Source: Diadema setosum (taxonomy: Eukaryota; Echinodermata; Echinoidea; Diadematoida; Diadematidae). From it: a DNA stretch of 64,000 nucleotides. The stretch covers positions 8,586,608-8,650,607 of the forward strand of contig CM067075.1 of assembly GCA_033980235.1 (NCBI GenBank), in the 5' to 3' direction. How positions within the stretch are numbered: position 1 is the stretch's first letter; every line of letters begins with the position of its first letter. The position numbers and the translations under genes were made by a program. This document shows, in pieces, positions 63,174-64,000 of this stretch. A model generated the notes under the pieces. That model made no database searches. It saw only the letters and a program-made list of their open reading frames with translations, and was not told where the DNA came from.

Positions 63174-63480
63174 ATTCATCACCTTGTGCGACGCACGTCC
63201 CCCATGTTTCTCTTAGGTGCATTCCCGGAGATGCTGTCGTCAAGGGCGATGATGAGGATCCATGCCGTTTAACCCAGCCAGTCACTTCGTAGGGCTTGCC
63301 TTCATCGTGGTCAATTACTTCTTGCTGATCCTCACGACAATGATAAAAGTCCTCATCCTCCACTCTGAATGTGTCATCCAGCCATAGGGTGTCAGTTAAA
63401 ATGACTCGTCCAAGATAAACAGCGAAAAGCCGAGATCCGTTCCCTATTTGGACATCTTTTCCTCTTCCCGTCTCATGGTT
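63174..63480 (-). CDS. unrecognised exon-like open frame, no function assigned
   Basis: A minus-strand frame of about 100 codons is open without an ATG at its start. It includes RLFAVYLGRVILTDTLWLDD and, further on, DEDFYHCREDQQEV and GKPYEVTGW. The composition is that of a globular protein, not simple repeat, and the surrounding 62.86-63.47 kb is richer in CpG than the introns. Upstream there is a stop shortly before the frame, so it would need an acceptor; AG dinucleotides near 63470 could serve. A plausible donor, CAAG followed by GTGATG, lies near 63174. The spacing of WLDD and EDFY recalls the end of a BRCT fold, but the usual residues between them are shortened, so I do not assign it. 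It does not match the missing PTPRN exon. It may be an exon of another gene or of a transposon, or chance. Confidence 0.3.
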
Positions 63481-64000
63481 CAAAAATCAAGGGTGAAGAA
63501 AGAAGACTAATCCATCATCTAGACTTGTAAGTACATCACATCACCATGTACAGTGTACAACTCCATGATATCACTAACAGCTCAAGTAGGTTAGTCTCCT
63601 TCCAGGCTCTAAGGTTGAATAATGGCCATCATGTTTCCATTTTAAACAAAACTGTACTAAAAAAATAAAAAAAAAAATATGAAAAGCAGACATCTACTGA
63701 GCTGGAGATAAAATGCTGGACTGATCTGGTTTCTCTTTCCCTGTTGCATCATCCACACAGCTTTACACCGAAGTTTCCTAATCATGGAAGAGTGCCATGA
63801 GACTTGGTCTCCATTACAAATAATTTCAGCTTAGCCTTGTTTTGTTCTTTTGAAATTTGTTTTTAAATCTTGACAACAATATTCCTCTCTCAGCATACAA
63901 AACAGCACTGTACCTATGTAGACACCTTTTATTTGTGACCGTGAATCACAAAACAACAAAAAGTCGCACCCCTTGATATTATGTGAGGACTCAAGAAAGG

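Overview
The window looks like nuclear DNA from a marine invertebrate, probably a deuterostome and possibly an echinoderm. I infer this from four things: low overall GC, very low gene density with multi-kilobase introns, many small fold-back (MITE-like) transposons and tRNA-derived SINE-like units, and an animal-specific gene. No ribosomal RNA, confident tRNA gene, CRISPR array, operon or bacterial gene structure is visible. The species is not established by the sequence.

Only one gene can be identified with confidence. Three consecutive coding exons on the minus strand (56119-56172, 44576-44714, 40742-40813) encode the C-terminal end of an IA-2/phogrin-family receptor tyrosine phosphatase-like protein (PTPRN/PTPRN2, ida-1 in nematodes). 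They join in phase, have GT/AG splice borders and end in the family's conserved tail. The signature loop reads [10 protein letters not shown], carrying the Asp that marks this family as pseudophosphatases of dense-core vesicles. The rest of the gene (first part of the phosphatase domain, membrane segment and lumenal part) lies beyond position 64000. From about 40.7 kb to the right edge the window is therefore mainly PTPRN introns, and the area left of 40.7 kb is 3' flank.

Layout. 0-34 kb is intergenic, with no recognised gene. It holds fold-back elements (about 2.0, 4.9, 14.7, 17.6, 24.8 and 33.0 kb), two tRNA-like SINE units (3.0 and 7.9 kb), two clusters of a GC-rich 14-bp module in both orientations (7.2 and 15.3 kb), a tandem 150-bp duplication (9.1 kb), many microsatellites and several weak open stretches that may be decayed coding DNA. 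34-40.7 kb holds one MITE, long TGAA and ATC microsatellites, and possibly 3' untranslated sequence. 40.7-64 kb holds the PTPRN exons and introns. The introns contain five copies of a 92-105-bp TTAA-ended MITE, two larger TTAA-ended fold-backs, a Tigger-like element inside a GATA array, an intronic minisatellite, a second copy of the SINE/fold-back composite, a CpG-richer island (52.7-53.5 kb) and an unrecognised exon-like open frame near 63.2-63.5 kb.

Nothing here points to a new multi-gene system. The most unusual signals are the CACGGATTGTCGCC module clusters, with near-identical inverted copies 8 kb apart, and the family that combines a tRNA-like unit with fold-back arms.
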